NCBI GenBank assembly: GCA_035772735.1 | Contig: JASDFA010000003.1 | Coordinates: forward strand, 129,473,001-129,537,000 | Length of the DNA stretch: 64,000 bases | Reading direction: 5' to 3' | DNA from: Datura wrightii | Taxonomy: Eukaryota; Streptophyta; Magnoliopsida; Solanales; Solanaceae | Made by a program: the position numbers and the translations under genes | Part shown: positions 1-12,487 of the stretch, piece by piece | How positions within the stretch are numbered: position 1 is the stretch's first letter | Layout of the letters: each line of letters begins with the position of its first letter | Notes under the pieces: model-generated | Told to the model about the DNA's origin: nothing | What the model saw: only the letters and a program-made list of their open reading frames with translations | The model's database searches: none

Positions 1-1218
1 AAGGATGTTGGCCGAAGAGCAAGCTCGGGCTAAAGATCATGAGTTAGCCAGAGTTGTTGAAGAGCAGCATCTAGCTGCAGAAGATGAATGAGCTAGACTA
101 CCCAGAGGTCCAGAGCAGCAGCAACACCAATATTCTTATGAGGAACATGATGCCGACATAGATGAAGCTGGTGCAGCTGGAGCGATAGTCCCTCCTCCTT
201 TGCCTGCTGGGGAAAAGTTTGATATTACAAGTGTAATGATTCAACTGCTTAATATGAACGGAATATTTGCAGGTCATGCATCTGATGACGCCCACGCTCA
301 CTTGACAAATTTTGTGGGTATATGCAAGGCATACAAGCAGCCAGGGGTCAGGCAGGATGCAATCAAATTGAGGTTATTTCCATTCTCTCTTGGGAGTGAG
401 ACAACGATGTGGTTGCCTGAGTTGCCGAATGACTCTATCACTACGTGAGGAGAGCTCAAGAGAGCTTTTCTTGAAAGGTTCTTCCCACCATCCAAGGCAT
501 TGCAACTAAAGGATGAAATATATAATTTCAAGAAGCTAAATTCTGAAGCACTCCATGAGACCTGGCTGCGGTTCAACAAAAAGCTCAAGAAGGTGCCAAA
601 CCACAGGATTCCAAATGACACATTATTGGAGATCTTTTACCGGTCCCTAAATGCCAACACAAAGGCGGTTGCTGATACCGTCTCAAGAGGATCCTTTATG
701 AGTCATACTTATGCAGAGGTTGCGGAGTTGCTGGACAAGATCACTAGAACCAACCGAGCTTGGCACACTAGAGAGTCGGAGGTTCCGTATGGTACGCAGA
801 GTTGGGAGCACTACGATCCGAGGTGCGGGACTTGGCCGCACAACAGACAGCTGCGATACCTCCACTGGTACTTCCCGTGATTAATGATGAGTTTGAGGAG
901 GAGCTACCATCGATTTTTGACTTTATCACAGAAGAGTCGGTGGCACATGCCAAGGGGAAGAGGCCTCGTGAGGAGGCAAGTGATGATGTTGATGCATCTC
1001 TGCTCCGTCAGCAAAAATGGAAGCGGAGTGAGATGGAGAGAGCATTGCACGAATAAAGAGAGGAGGCTCGACTGAGAGCCGAGACTGAGGCAGCAAGAGC
1101 TCGTAGTGAAGGAACGAGCTTAGTTGGATATGAGAATGCACCAGGTCAAGCCGGCAATATTGGAGTTGATGTTGGAGGTATATCTACACCCTCCACCGAC
1201 CAGGTAGCTGACACCTAG
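1..1218 (+). pseudogene. Retrotransposon gag (Athila/Tat-like, gag-only element), partial
   Basis: This is the capsid-type gag of an LTR retrotransposon, cut by the left edge. One frame can be followed from base 5 to about 790. It holds a charged Glu/Ala-rich N-terminal stretch, then a Retrotrans_gag-type core with HLTNFVGICKAYKQPGVRQD, LRLFPFSLGSE and FFPPSKALQLKDEIYNFKKL, and later LLDKITRTN. The frame has a TGA at 89-91 and another at 446-448, where the family has a Trp. Near 790 the frame shifts; the continuation reads RSEVRDLAAQQTAAIPPLV and runs to about 1218. No zinc knuckle, protease or RT follows; the next thing is a purine tract and an LTR. That layout fits a gag-only non-autonomous element (TR-GAG), or an element that lost its pol. 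Very likely non-functional. Confidence 0.85.
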
Positions 1219-1297
1219 GTCGCACAGGTATGTTTCCAATTCCCTTGGTTTTTCTCTTGTACATATATGTGTCGAGGACGACGCATGTTTTTTTGAT

Positions 1298-1312
1298 GGG
1301 GGTGGGGAGGGA
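1298..1312 (+). other. Polypurine tract of the gag-only element
   Basis: A 15-base G-rich purine tract with one T lies directly after the gag reading frame and just before the presumed LTR start. In LTR retrotransposons this tract primes plus-strand DNA synthesis. The preceding sequence GTCGAGGACGA resembles the text found before the tract in related plant elements. Position and composition are the only evidence. Confidence 0.6.
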
Positions 1313-1316
1313 TACC

Positions 1317-2747
1317 TGTGCATTCTATTTTGCTAAACATAGCCTGAGGGTTTTTCTTACTTGATATATTTTCCCTCGATTGTTCCATATCTACTAGAAC
1401 CGACATGTTTAGGATTTTATTTTGTGTTTTTGTTTTTTTTGTGTTAGTCGGAAGAAAGTTAGGAAAATTGAAAGTAGTCAAGAGCTAAAATTGTTTGATA
1501 TTTTGATTTTGATGATTTGATACCCCTCTTTAAATTTTTGTATCTGTATGTGAGAGTTGACAATTATGACCTTTGTGAATCTTTGCATGGCATTGAAATT
1601 GTGAATTTGTTTACAATTGTATGGCTGTACGTAAACTAGCGATTAGTAGAATTGATGATGTTGACCGGTGGTATATGTGAAGTGAGGTCTGATAGCTGAA
1701 TTCGGTTGTGTGTGTCAATCTAGATCTTGCCTGGTCAGTCGTACCGAGATAGAAGATAAGGAACTAGGAAAGGATCATAGGCCATTTTTGATTTATGAGT
1801 CCACTTTAGCCTAAAAGACCTACCAAAGTGAATAAAAATCCCTTGATCCAAATGTTTGAGCTTAAATTGACCTTTCTTTTCATTTACACAAATTTACTTG
1901 CCTGATTTTATTATGAATGAACCTATTTTGGCCCTGGTCCCTCCTTGGAGATTGTGAACTTCAACTCAGGCAAATCGCCTAAGTTGAAGGTGGCTAGGAT
2001 AGGGGTTAATAAGAAGAGTCGAGTGAAAGTAAATTTGGGTAATGAAAAAGAAGGAAAAAGAACGGGTATGATTATGCTTGTGGGAACCAAGATAAATTAA
2101 CACACATAGGTAAAAATACCTAGTGATTCTTGAACGGGTTTTATGCATCTATTGTTTTTCCCTTCGTTTTGATTGATTCTTGATGGTTGCAAACGTTAGG
2201 ACTTGTCTTATTCTTACTTACCGGATCAAGGGGGTAAAGAATGGGAAAAAGGGATTAACAACGGAGATTTGAGGCTACCAACCCTCATCTAATAGCTTGA
2301 ACTTGTCTAAGAAATAGCTAATCCGATATTAAGGGTAAGGGTCAACTAAAGAACACCCATCTACAAGCCAAGTTGCGTGGTGAAAATCATCTAGATAGGG
2401 GACCAACCATTTAAGTGAACCTAACTTACCAATATTGCATGTTAAATACAAGAATAGATCACTGGTGTATAAGCCTTGTGGTTATGAAATCTTGGGGAAC
2501 ACAATCCTAGTCTAGTAGTAAATTGAATACAAACCAAAGTTGATACAAGCATTCATTAGTTTTACTTTTGTTTATTATTCTATATTTTTTCCCTTTTGGA
2601 AATATGTAAAACAATAGTAATAGTTATTCACATTAACCTAAGTTCTTACTATATTCCCTGTGGGATCGACCTCAATCTTTGTTGGGTTCTATATTTAACA
2701 ATCGACCGCTTATATCTCAATTGCAAGGTCTGGTTTGGGTGACATCA
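1317..2747 (+). mobile_element. 3' LTR of the gag-only element
   Basis: This AT-rich stretch has no coding potential and lies between the purine tract and the point where Tekay pol sequence resumes at 2748. Its right end reads GGTGACATCA, the usual end of Athila/Tat-type LTRs. About 80 bases before the end is CCCTGTGGGATCGACC, a phrase typical of the U5 region of such LTRs in plants. The left edge is placed at the first TG after the purine tract and could be off by 20-30 bases. The partner 5' LTR must lie left of the window, so the TSD cannot be checked. Confidence 0.65.
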
Positions 2748-5700
2748 TCTGGCTAGTAGCTTCAGAGTCAGTCTCGATGTCTTTTCAGAATCCTTTTCAG
2801 TTTCTACTCCAGTAGGTGACTCACTTACAGCTAGATGGGTATATAGAGATTGCCCAGTCTTGGTCCTCCATAAGGTCACCTCAGCATATCTGATATAGTT
2901 AGCCATGACCGACTTCGATGTTATTCTCGGCATGGTTGGTTGTATGCTTGTTATGCTTCCATTAATTGTAGGACCCGGTCAGTAGAGTTTAGATTTTTTG
3001 GTGAGCCAGTCTTAAAATGGAAGGGCAGTTCAGTTGTGCCTGTAGGTCGCTCCGTTTCCTACCTCAAGGCTAGAGAGATGATTTATAAGGGTTTCTTGTA
3101 TCATTTGGTTAGGGTCAAGGATGTTGTGTCCGAGGCCCCGACTATCCTATCAGTTCCAGTAGTACGTGAGTATCCAGAGGACTTTCTTGATGATTTGCCA
3201 GGTATTCCTCCCGAGCGGGAGATTGACATCGGTATTGACCTTCTTCCCAATACACAGCCTATATCTATTCCTCCCTACAGGATGGCCCCAACCGAGTTAA
3301 AGGAGTTGAAGGATCAGTTAAAGGATTTACAAGATAAGGGCTTCATTAGATCAAGCCAGTCTCCATGGGGTGCACTTTTTTATTTGTTTGGAAGAAAGAT
3401 GGTTCCCTTCATATGTGCATTGATTATTGACAGTTGAACAAAGTCACTGTTAAGAACAAGTACCCCTTACCCAGGATTGATGATTTGTTTGATCAGCTTC
3501 AGGGCGCTAAGTGTTTCTCAAAGATAGATCTCAGATCCGGTATCATCAGCTTAGAGTTTAGGAGAGTGATATCTCGAAGACGGCGTTCAAAGCACGGTAT
3601 GGTCATTACGAGTTTGTAGTTATGTCTTTTGGACTAACGAATGCTCCTGTAGCTTTTATGGACTTGATGAATAGGGTATTCAAGCCATATTTGGCATGTT
3701 TGTGATCGTGTTCATTGATGAAATCTTAATATAATCTTAGAGCAAGGAGGAGCATGCCGCTCACTTGAGAGTAGTTCTTCTGACCCTCAAGGATCGCTAA
3801 TTGTATACAAAATTCAGCAACTATGAGTTTTAGTTGGACTTCGTGGCATTCTTGGGCCATATGGTGTCTAGCGAAGGCATAAAAGTAGATTCACAGAAAA
3901 TTGAGGCGGTGAAGAATTGGCCCAAACCGGTGAATCCTTTGGATATTTAGAGTTTCTTGGGTTTAGCTGGCTACTACTGGAGGTTTGTTGAGGGTTTCTC
4001 ATCCATTGCAGCGCCTTTGACTAAGTTGACGCAGAAGAAGGTGAAGTTTCAGTGGACGGAGGCTTGTGAGTAAAGCTTTCAGGGGTTGAAGACCCGACTC
4101 ACATTAGCACCAGTGTTGACCTTACCCGAGGGTACTGATGGCTTAATTGTATATTGTGATGCTTCGAGAGTCGGACAGGGGTGTGTGTTGATGAAACATG
4201 GGAAGGTAATAGCATGTGCCTCGAGACAGCTGAAAGTTCATGAAAAGAATTACTCGACCCATGATCTTGAGTTGGCCTCGATGGTGTTTGCATTGAAGAT
4301 ATGTCGACATTACTTGTATGGGGTCCACGTGGATGTATTTACGGACCAAAAGAGCTTGCAATACGTGCTCACACAGAAAGATCTAAATCTTCAGAAAAGG
4401 AGGTGGTTGGAGTTGCTTAAGGACTATGATATGAGTGTCCTTTACCACCCGAGCAAAGCTAATATGGTTGCAGATGCGCTTAGTAGGCTCTGAATGGAAT
4501 GCGTGTCTCATGTGGATGAGGGGAAAAAGGAGTTGGTGAAGATGTTCACCGGCTTGCAGGGCTGGGAGTTGGATTGACCGACTTGACCGATGGCGGTGTT
4601 GTTGTACATAACGGGTCAGAATGGTCCTTAGTGGTTGACGTCAAGTCTAAGCAAGATGAGGATCCAATTTTGAGGAAGCTGAAGGAGGGGGTGCAGAGTC
4701 AAAAGGTAGAGGTTTTCTCCCAAGGGGGAGATGGTGTGCTACGATATCAAGGTCGTTTATGTGTCCCAGATGTTGATGATTTGTGAGTTTGGATATTACA
4801 TGAGGCACATGGTACCAGATATTCTATTCATCTAGGGTCCACAAAGATGTATCGGGACATGCAAGAAATATATTGGTGGGATGGAATGAAGAAGGATATT
4901 GCGGAGTTCATAGCGAAATGTCCAAACTGTCAGCAAGTGAAGGTTGAGCATCGAGACCAGGAGGCGTACTTCAGGATATTACCATCCCCACTTGTAAGTG
5001 GGAAGAGATCAATATGGACTTCATAACAGGCTTACCCCGGACTCGTAGGCAGTATGACTCCATCTGCGTTATTGTGGACAGGTTGACTAAGGCGGCTCAT
5101 TTCCTAACGGTCAAGACCACGGAATCAGCGGATGATTATGCTAAGTTGTACATACGAGAGTTAATTCGGTTGCATGGGGTGGCCTTGTCTATCATTTCAG
5201 ATAGAGGTACCCAATTTACCTCTCAATTTTGGAGGTCTTTTCAAAAGGGACTCAGGACTCAAGTGAAGCTCAGCACGGCCTTTCATCCGCAAATGGACGG
5301 TCAAGCCGACCAAACAATCTAGACTCTTGAGGACATGTTGAGAGCATGTGTTATGGATTTTAAAGGTAGTTGGTATGATCATTTGTCCTTGATCGAGTTT
5401 GCCTATAATAACAGTTACCACTCTAGTATACAAATGGCACCATTCTAGGCTCTTTATGGGCGAAGGTGTAGATCTCCCATTGGATGGTTTGAGGTTGGTG
5501 AGGAAGCTATAATAGGACCAAATTCGGTTCATAAGGCGATGGTAAAGGTTCAGTTGATAAGGGACCGATTGAAAATCGCTCAAAGTCGTTAGAAATCGTA
5601 TGCTAATGTGAGGAGAAGAGGTTTGGAATTTGATGTGGACGACTGGGTGTTTCTAAAGGTATCTCCATGAGGGGAGTCATGCGGTTCGAAAAGAAAGGGA

Positions 5701-6071
5701 AACTCAGTCCCCGCTATGTTGGTCCTACCGGGTTATGAGGAGAGTTGGTAAGGTGGCGTACGAGTTGGACATTCCATCGGAGTTATCATCAATTCATCCC
5801 ATCTTCTATGTGTCGTTTTTGAAAAAGTGTTTGGGTAATCCAGCCTTTGTAGTCCCGGTAGACAACATTGGAGTAAAAGATAGCCTCAATTATGAAGAAG
5901 TTCCCATTGAAATCTTGGATTGTCAGGTTCGGAGATTTAGGAACAAAGAGGTAGCTTCAGTGAAAGTATTATAGAGGAATCAACATGTTTAGGGAGCTAT
6001 GCGAGGAAGCCGAAGCGGATATGATGGCTAAACACCCATATTTGTTCTCTACCGGTTCAGTTTCAGCTTGA
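2748..6071 (+). pseudogene. Tekay/Del chromovirus pol remnant (Tekay-1)
   Basis: This is a decayed Ty3/gypsy polyprotein. In order it holds: the end of the protease (VSTPVGDS near 2795, then FDVILGM near 2915); the protease-RT linker with IPPYRMAPTELKELKDQLKD (about 3265-3330); RT (YPLPRIDDLFDQLQGAKCFS from 3458, with a damaged FIDD region near 3710); RNase H (VYCDASRVGQG, HDLELASMVFALK, FTDQKSLQYV, 4086-4493); integrase (zinc-binding CPNC near 4920, MDFITGLPRT at 5014, ISDRGTQF at 5194, FHPQMDGQADQT, where the catalytic Glu is Asp); and a C-terminal chromodomain ending near 6071. Stops and frameshifts occur throughout. The first part of the element lies left of the window beyond the gag-only insertion. 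Cannot make protein. Confidence 0.9.
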
Positions 6072-6299
6072 GGTATCAGTTCTGCACTCAGACTCTAATT
6101 AGTTTTCATGTTGAACCATGTGCGCAAATTTCTTTTATGTACGTAGATGTGTGTATGATTAGTGAATGCAGTTTAGCTGTATGGTTTGAAATGAAGGTAG
6201 TCATTCCGTCAGTTTTCAGCTTAAATGATCAGTATTTGATTATGATAATTGCATGTTTCTGTTTTCTAATTGTTTCCTAACTTCGAGGACGAATTTTCC

Positions 6300-6313
6300 C
6301 AAGGGGGAAATAT
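6300..6313 (+). other. Polypurine tract of Tekay-1
   Basis: The purine tract AAGGGGGAAA sits just before TGTAATACCCC, the LTR start. The same arrangement is found at 37518-37530 and, inverted, near 50844-50858 in the two other Tekay elements. It primes plus-strand synthesis. Confidence 0.8.
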
Positions 6314-6384
6314 TGTAATACCCCAGAAGTGTGTAGGAATAAACCTGGGGAGTTAAAATTCGAAGTGCAAAAATCTGGGAAAAA

Positions 6385-6720
6385 TGTTGTTGGACGAGCC
6401 ACATAACGACTCGTGGTTGCAAACCACGAGCCGTTGTATGTGGTCGTGGTGTGAAGCCAAGCCTGGTGGTAGGGTGGACCACGGGTGTCACAATGACCCA
6501 TGATGAGAAGGCATGAGCTGTTGTTAGTGGTCATGGAAAGGAAGTGGACGTGGGCAGTGGCTAAGTCGGTTTGAAACCACGGTTCGTTGTTTGGAAGGAC
6601 GACTCGTCCTGTCGATCCTGGGTTTAAATCAGAAACTGGGAAGTTTGCCAGTCTAGACCACGGGTGTTTACCACGGGTCATTGTAACTTCCCACGGTCCG
6701 TTGGTTCAATCGTGGAATCA
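6385..6720 (+). repeat. Array of ACGASTCGT-type words in U3 of the Tekay-1 LTR
   Basis: In an AT-rich LTR, this stretch repeats short CpG-containing words such as ACGACTCGTGG, CCACGAGCCGT and GGACGACTCGTCC. They occur in both orientations at irregular spacing. The core ACGA-S-TCGT is an odd-length palindrome around a G or C. The same word type recurs in U3 of every Tekay-type LTR in the window. The function is unknown. Confidence 0.75.
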
Positions 6721-7527
6721 TCCAATGCAGGTTTTTCTGCGATTTTAGTAAGGGCATTTCTGTCATTTTCTTGTCCTAAGGCTCTATACTACGTCGATTA
6801 GGGCTCGTTTTGAAGGGTTTTAGTAGGGGAAGACCTATTCTAAGTGCAAACTCCCCATGCATACAGGGTTGAAGGCTTGAAGGAGGTGATTCAAGGCCAA
6901 AATTCAAGGTTTCCTTTGGAATACGATCTTGGGCAATTGAAGGGTGATAGAATTCCTCATTTTCAGGTATGTAGGGTTTTAATGGGTGTCTCCCTTCCAC
7001 ACCCATGCCCAAATTCCTATCAAATTGTGTTAAAACCATAAATCGTCAAGCATGGGGTTTTGATCAATTGCATGATTCTTATATCTCCATTCGTGAGTAT
7101 GATTAGATTGAGTTGATATTGATGATTTACGAAACTTGGGCGGATTCTAACTTGTTTTCTCTTATAAAAATTGTTTTTCTAAAAATTTGAATCTAAAATG
7201 CCCATGGGTGAATAGTTCATATAAGAGGCGATTGTGACACGTGTGTGATGATGATGAAGTGAATAACAAAAGCATGTTTCTAACCCTACCCGTGATTGTA
7301 TTGAGGTTTTCAAAGTGAATTGAATGAACCCAAGAATGATAGAGTTTTGGGTGATACCCACATAATGTGTTAAAGTAATATTTTTCCCCAACATAAGCTT
7401 ACCACATGGTTTGAAGTGAATTTTTCCTCAACTCGTATTATAAATTCTAGCTTGTGGTATGTTTTGAAGCAAAGCCTCATATATGCATGAAATCGTAATT
7501 GGGGTGGTGTATCATTATAAGCTTTAT

Positions 7528-7735
7528 TGATAGACAATGTTAAGCTTCATTTACATATGATGTTGAGTCTATTCATGATTTTATTATGAGATCTGTCAAT
7601 AGACAATGTTGAGCTTCGTTCCATACAATGTTGAGTAATGCATGATTCATATTGACCTTTGTCATTTGATGATGTTGAGCTTTCTCAATTGACAAAGTTG
7701 AGCTTCGTTATATATGATGTAAAGCACTGCATGTT
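7528..7735 (+). repeat. Degenerate tandem repeat in the Tekay-1 LTR
   Basis: Three to four imperfect copies of a unit of roughly 70-90 bases carry the phrases GACAATGTTGAGCTTCGTT and ATATGATGTTGAG. No function can be assigned; it is probably replication slippage inside the LTR. Confidence 0.6.
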
Positions 7736-8730
7736 TTGAGAGAAGAGTCTAGCACCGAGCGGGTTAAGGGTCAATAACCCTATACCCCAGAACTATGCGC
7801 CAACGTAGGTTGATACTATTATATTATTGGAACCTCCCTTGTTAGTTATCCCCGGCCTGATTGGTGCTTCCACTTAATATTGATATCATGGTAGTGTCCA
7901 TCGCCCTGGCAAGTTTATGGACGGCTTTTCCCACTTGAGTGTGATAGTTGGGACCACGTAAGCTCTATCGTGGTATGTTGGTTAAGTGATGAGTCTCCCA
8001 CTATCTATATCTTCCAGAATTGCATTTTTTCATTACTCATGATGGTTACCTTATGCATGCATGATCTAAAAGTAAGGTTTGACTCATTGTTCAGTGTTTA
8101 ATATGAATGTTATGTTTCAGCTTGAGTCATTCGAGTCAGTCAGGATGTTCTAAAGCCATGCATGATCATGTATAATATGAGTTCATAATAAATGCATGTG
8201 GTCTCCTTATCTTTAAAAGCTTATGACATATGTATGACTTGCTTTACGAGATTTATATTACTTTCGTGGTTTTACTTACCTTGCATACTCAGAACATTCC
8301 ATGTACTGACCGCATACTTCCTATGCTGTATCGTTTCATGATACAGGGTCCGGATCTCAGGCTCGTCCTCATCCCTAGTCCATCTCAGCTTGCACTATCA
8401 GCTCATTGGTGAGTCCTCATGTTCCGAGGGGGGTTGACAGATTTTTATGTTATCTTGAATTTCAGTATTGTTCGGGTTAGTTGGGGATGTTGTCCCATCA
8501 ACCCATCATACGTAGTAGAGGCTTCCAGACTAGTATGTAGTACTCAGTTCTCATATATGTTCTGTATTCCGTGCGGTTATACTATGATTACGTTTATGCT
8601 ATATTTTTATGATTATTGTTTTGCTTATTAAAATGGGATTAGTTGAATGCATATGCCATGGGTTAACTTGGGGTCTCTCGGGGTTCCTTGTCCAGTGTCT
8701 ATGATCCGGGTATATGTTCGGGTCGTGACA

Positions 8731-10971
8731 GGTGCCTCGTGGTGTCTGGCAGAGTGATTTTTCCTGCATTTTTCCAGGGGGCATTTTTGTAAAGTCATAT
8801 GCTTTTAACTTCTAAACTACATCGTTTTGAGTATTATTTGGGACATTTTTAAGGGTTTCTTCAAGTCAAAACTCTCATTCTCTCAAGATACCTCTCAAAA
8901 CCCTTCTTGCTCCTCTCCTCTCAAGATTCAAGGATTTCACCAAGCTGTTCATCAAAGATTCAAGGTATGATTTAGAGCGGAGATTCTTCTACCAGGTATG
9001 TAGGTCTTTCAACAAAGATAATCTTCCATCCTTGTGCCCCAAAATGGTTTTATCAAAAGGCCTAATTTCAACTATTCTAGAAAAGCATGACTTAGGATTT
9101 GTGTGATGGGTGATTTGGTCTATAATTCTCTAAATTCCAAGATCCATTATGATTATAAGATTAATTATGATGTAGAATAATAGGTTTACCTCGAATTATG
9201 TGTTGGATGATGAGAAATGTGTGAGATTATAGAATGTCTTCATAAAATGACTTGAACTTTGAATGAGGCTTTATTATTGTTCACTCAATTATTGTAAATA
9301 CTTGCATCTATGTTTAGTTATGTTAAGAAGAAATTTGAGTTTATGGGCTTGAATAATTGAAAGTAAAGATATGCATGTCCCTTATGCTTTTGATTGAATT
9401 GATTGGGTATGAGGTAATTTATAGTAAAGGCCAAATTAGTGCATCCTTCTCATGAATTGAAGTAAATCTATAAATGGGTTTTATGAAATGAAAATGTATA
9501 CTTCTTCCATAATCTTGTGTAAATATATAAGTTATGAGTTAAGTATATGGCTTCCCATAAATTTAGAATATATGAATCAGCATATGTGTGTTGAGGTACG
9601 AAATGGACCTATGGACCATAAATGACTCTATGATGCATGTTGAATGATGTGAATCCAGAATTTAAATGTGGTGGAAGGATTATGCATGATGTGAATCTAT
9701 AGATGCTCGCTAATGTAAGATGTTTGAAAAAATATTGATGTGGCTCTATGAAGATATGCATTATGATGATAAAACATGAGACTGATATTTTCATAATGTT
9801 GGGCTTGTTGTTAGTAGAAAGTAGCCCTGATCTTTTCGAAATGAATTATGCATGATGAAAGCAGTGTATGTTTATGTTTCTGACTAGCTGTAGTAGTATA
9901 GACCTGATAGATGATGTCAGATCAGTACTCCTCATGCCCTAGTTCAGTCGGGATCCTCCATAACAGAGAGATATTCCCTAGTTCATTCGAGATCCTCCAT
10001 AGCAGAGAGAGATTCCCTAGCTCAATTGAGATCCTCCATAGTAGGAGTGACTCTCTTGCTTAGTCGGGATCCTCCATAGTAGAGAGAGATTTCCTAGTTC
10101 AGTTAGGTTCCTCTATAGTAGAGAATAACATTCTTAATACAGCTGGCACCCTCCATAGTAGAGGATGACTCCCTTAGTTATGTTATTAGGATGATCCAGT
10201 TCCGTATGATTCAGATTTCAGATTATAACAGGTTTAATATGATGAGAATCAGACTCAGTTGTCTGCAGTGATCCAGTACAGTGTGTGATGCTAGTTTCAG
10301 ATTCAGCTCTTATTAAACGTTTAGAACTTGAACCTTATGCATGAGTTTGATGATGTATCATAAAATGAGATCTAAAGGAAGGTTTCAGGTATATATATAT
10401 GTGTATGTGAATCATAAGAGGATAATGGCATGTTACTCAGTTATGTTGATGTACTTGGTTATTTCCTCATTGTATATTTGTATATTTAATTTTTTATTTA
10501 TGTTATCCTGCATGCTCAATACATTTCAAGTATTGACCGCATGCCTTTTGTGCTATATCATTTCATGATATAAATTTAAGTCTCCAGACTGAGCCTCATA
10601 GTTAGATATGCTTCCTTCCCTCTCAGTGGCCAGTGGTGAGTCCTCATCTCCCGAGGACGTGATTTATGTTTATGCTTTCTTTATGTTTTAGATTCATATT
10701 TTAGGAGTTAGCTGGGCGCTTGTCCCAGCAACTCATTAGTTTAGTAGCAGGCTTTTCAGACTAGTCCAGATAGACTCAGCATTGTATCAGACTGTTGTCA
10801 TAATTGTATTTTTGGTTCTTATTTAGACTCTTTCAATAGCTCCCGCTTAATCATGTTGCTGGTTGTTTATATTGTCTAGTGATATGCTATGATTATGTCA
10901 TGGGTCGACTTGGAGCCTTTCGGGGTTCCTTGTCCAGTGATATGACTAGGGTGTGAATTTGGGTCATGACA
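8731..10971 (+). mobile_element. Partial Tekay-type LTR, second family (5' part missing)
   Basis: The right end reads GGGTCATGACA, a Tekay-type LTR terminus, preceded by the R/U5 phrases GGTGAGTCCTCATCTCCCGAGG and GGTCGACTTGGAGCC. The left side starts abruptly where the Tekay-1 LTR ends, so Tekay-1 was probably inserted into this LTR and the missing start lies left of the window. It holds a 39-bp tandem repeat (9935-10175). No coding region. Confidence 0.75.
9935..10175 (+). repeat. 39-bp tandem repeat, about six copies
   Basis: The phrase GATCCTCCATA recurs near 9952, 9991, 10030 and 10068, with decayed copies near 10107 and 10147, a period of 38-40 bases. Each unit also has CCCTAGTTCAGTCG-like and AGAGAGAGATT-like parts. 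It lies inside an LTR; a minisatellite born by slippage is the simple explanation. Confidence 0.85.
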
Positions 10972-12414
10972 AAACCTAATTGTACCTAACTGTGCTGATA
11001 GCTCAAAACTGGTGTCCTAAGACTAAGTTAGAACTACTTATCTAGAAGTATTCTGAGAGTCTAAGGACCTAAAAGAAACTATGTTCTAAGACTTGTCAGA
11101 GAGGCTTTTTCTGAAAGTGTCATGATAGTCTAAAGAACGACAATCATGCCGATAAGCTAATACTATTGAATATACTGAGTACTTACTATAATAATGAGAG
11201 TGAACGTACTAAAAGTATTGACATTCCATTCATGCATCTGTGTTAGCATTCATAATTCGAGTGAGAATATCATACAAATACAACATTCATATTTGAGTTC
11301 TAAATCATGCAAGTTTTAATCAAAAATCATGCAAAGGATTAGGGATAAGAAAGCAAACTGTATAAATGAAACTAAGACATGAATTTCATCTAGGAATGAT
11401 CATGTAAATTTAGAGAATTAACAAGATTTAAACAATTCCTTAAGCTGACTGAAAAACCCTAGCTTCTAATCATATACAAGGCTGGAAATTAGAAAGTTTT
11501 CTAAAAATAATTTGGGACACAAGGGGGAAAGGAAACCCTAGTTGAAGTCCCACATGATTGTAGAAGAAACCTCGAGAATTGGCTCGAAAGATCTGAGAAA
11601 AGATGGATGCCCTAGTTCCTGGCTTGTGAGAAAGACTTTGAATTTCTACGTACTCGACTTGAGAGCTTGGGAGAGAAATAAGAGGAAAATGTCAATCAGT
11701 CCCCTTAATCACCAGCCCCCCCCCCCTAAATTCACCCTAAATAATGTAGCTTAGGGGGTTAAAATATCGATAATTTACAAAAATTCCCCTAGAGAAAAGT
11801 CTGGAAAACTGCCCATCGGGCTCCAATGGATCGTACAACGAGTCATTAGTTGTAAACAAGACTCGTTAGGACCAGTCGTTGGTCCTAGGTATGAAAATCT
11901 CAGTTACTAAAATTGAACAACAGACTGGAACAACGACTCATTGGATAGGACAATGGGTCGTTGTTTCCACTCATTATTTCTGGAAGAATTCGGACAAGTT
12001 CTGGATCGCTTCCAACAGATGGATAGAATGACCCATTATCTAAAACAATGGGTCATTATTTCCAACCATTGTCACTGGGGAGGTTTTTAATCCTTTCTGT
12101 ATTTCCTCCAACGGCTTGTTACAATGAGTCATTGTGACTATCAACGGCTCGTCTTCTAGCTCATTGTTTGGCGGACAAAATTGATAGGTTTTTGGGTTGC
12201 TACCAACAGACAAAATAATGACTCGTTGATCACTACAATGGGTCATTGCATGGCTCATTGAATCTGGGGTAGAAAACTATAGAGGATGACAATGACTCAG
12301 ACAATGGGTCGTTGTTACTGACGAAGACTTGTTGGTTGAGTCATTCTGAGACAGAAATTTTCTGGTTTTCATTCCAAGTCTGAGTTTGGTCTAAGAAACT
12401 TTTGGGGTATTAGA
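10972..12414 (-). mobile_element. Partial Tekay-type LTR in minus orientation
   Basis: Read on the minus strand, this begins at 12414 with TCTAATACCCC (expected TGTAATACCCC). It runs through a word array (11815-12345) and leader-like text, and stops where the plus-strand LTR at 8731-10971 abuts it. Its U5 end is missing, presumably displaced left of the window by that insertion. A run of about a dozen C residues lies near 11716-11728. No coding region. Confidence 0.7.
11815..12345 (-). repeat. Word array, mostly decayed to ATGASTCAT-like forms
   Basis: About a dozen short near-palindromes such as ACGAGTCAT, ACGACTCAT, ATGAGTCAT and ATGACTCGT are scattered over some 500 bases. They correspond to the ACGASTCGT words in U3 of the other Tekay LTRs, with CG changed to TG or CA at one or both half-sites. 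That pattern fits decay of methylated CpG. Confidence 0.7.
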
Positions 12415-12487
12415 CTTGAAGTGAAGGATATTCATCACTCACACCACATAAGATGATCCAATTAAAGGTAAACCTACGTGATAATAT

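Larger units (their letters stand above)
6314..8730 (+). mobile_element. 3' LTR of Tekay-1
   Basis: This 2417-bp LTR begins TGTAATACCCC right after the purine tract and ends GGGTCGTGACA. No ORF in it looks real. It contains a U3 array of CpG-bearing near-palindromes (6385-6720), a degenerate tandem repeat (7528-7735), and the R/U5 text shared with the LTRs at 30247, 37531 and 55889 (for example GGTGAGTCCTCATG and TGGGGTCTCTCGGG). The 5' partner lies outside the window. Confidence 0.88.

Noticed and set aside
9935..10175. Regular 39-bp repeat considered as a CRISPR array
   Set aside because: Units are contiguous degenerate repeats without unique spacers, in a plant LTR.
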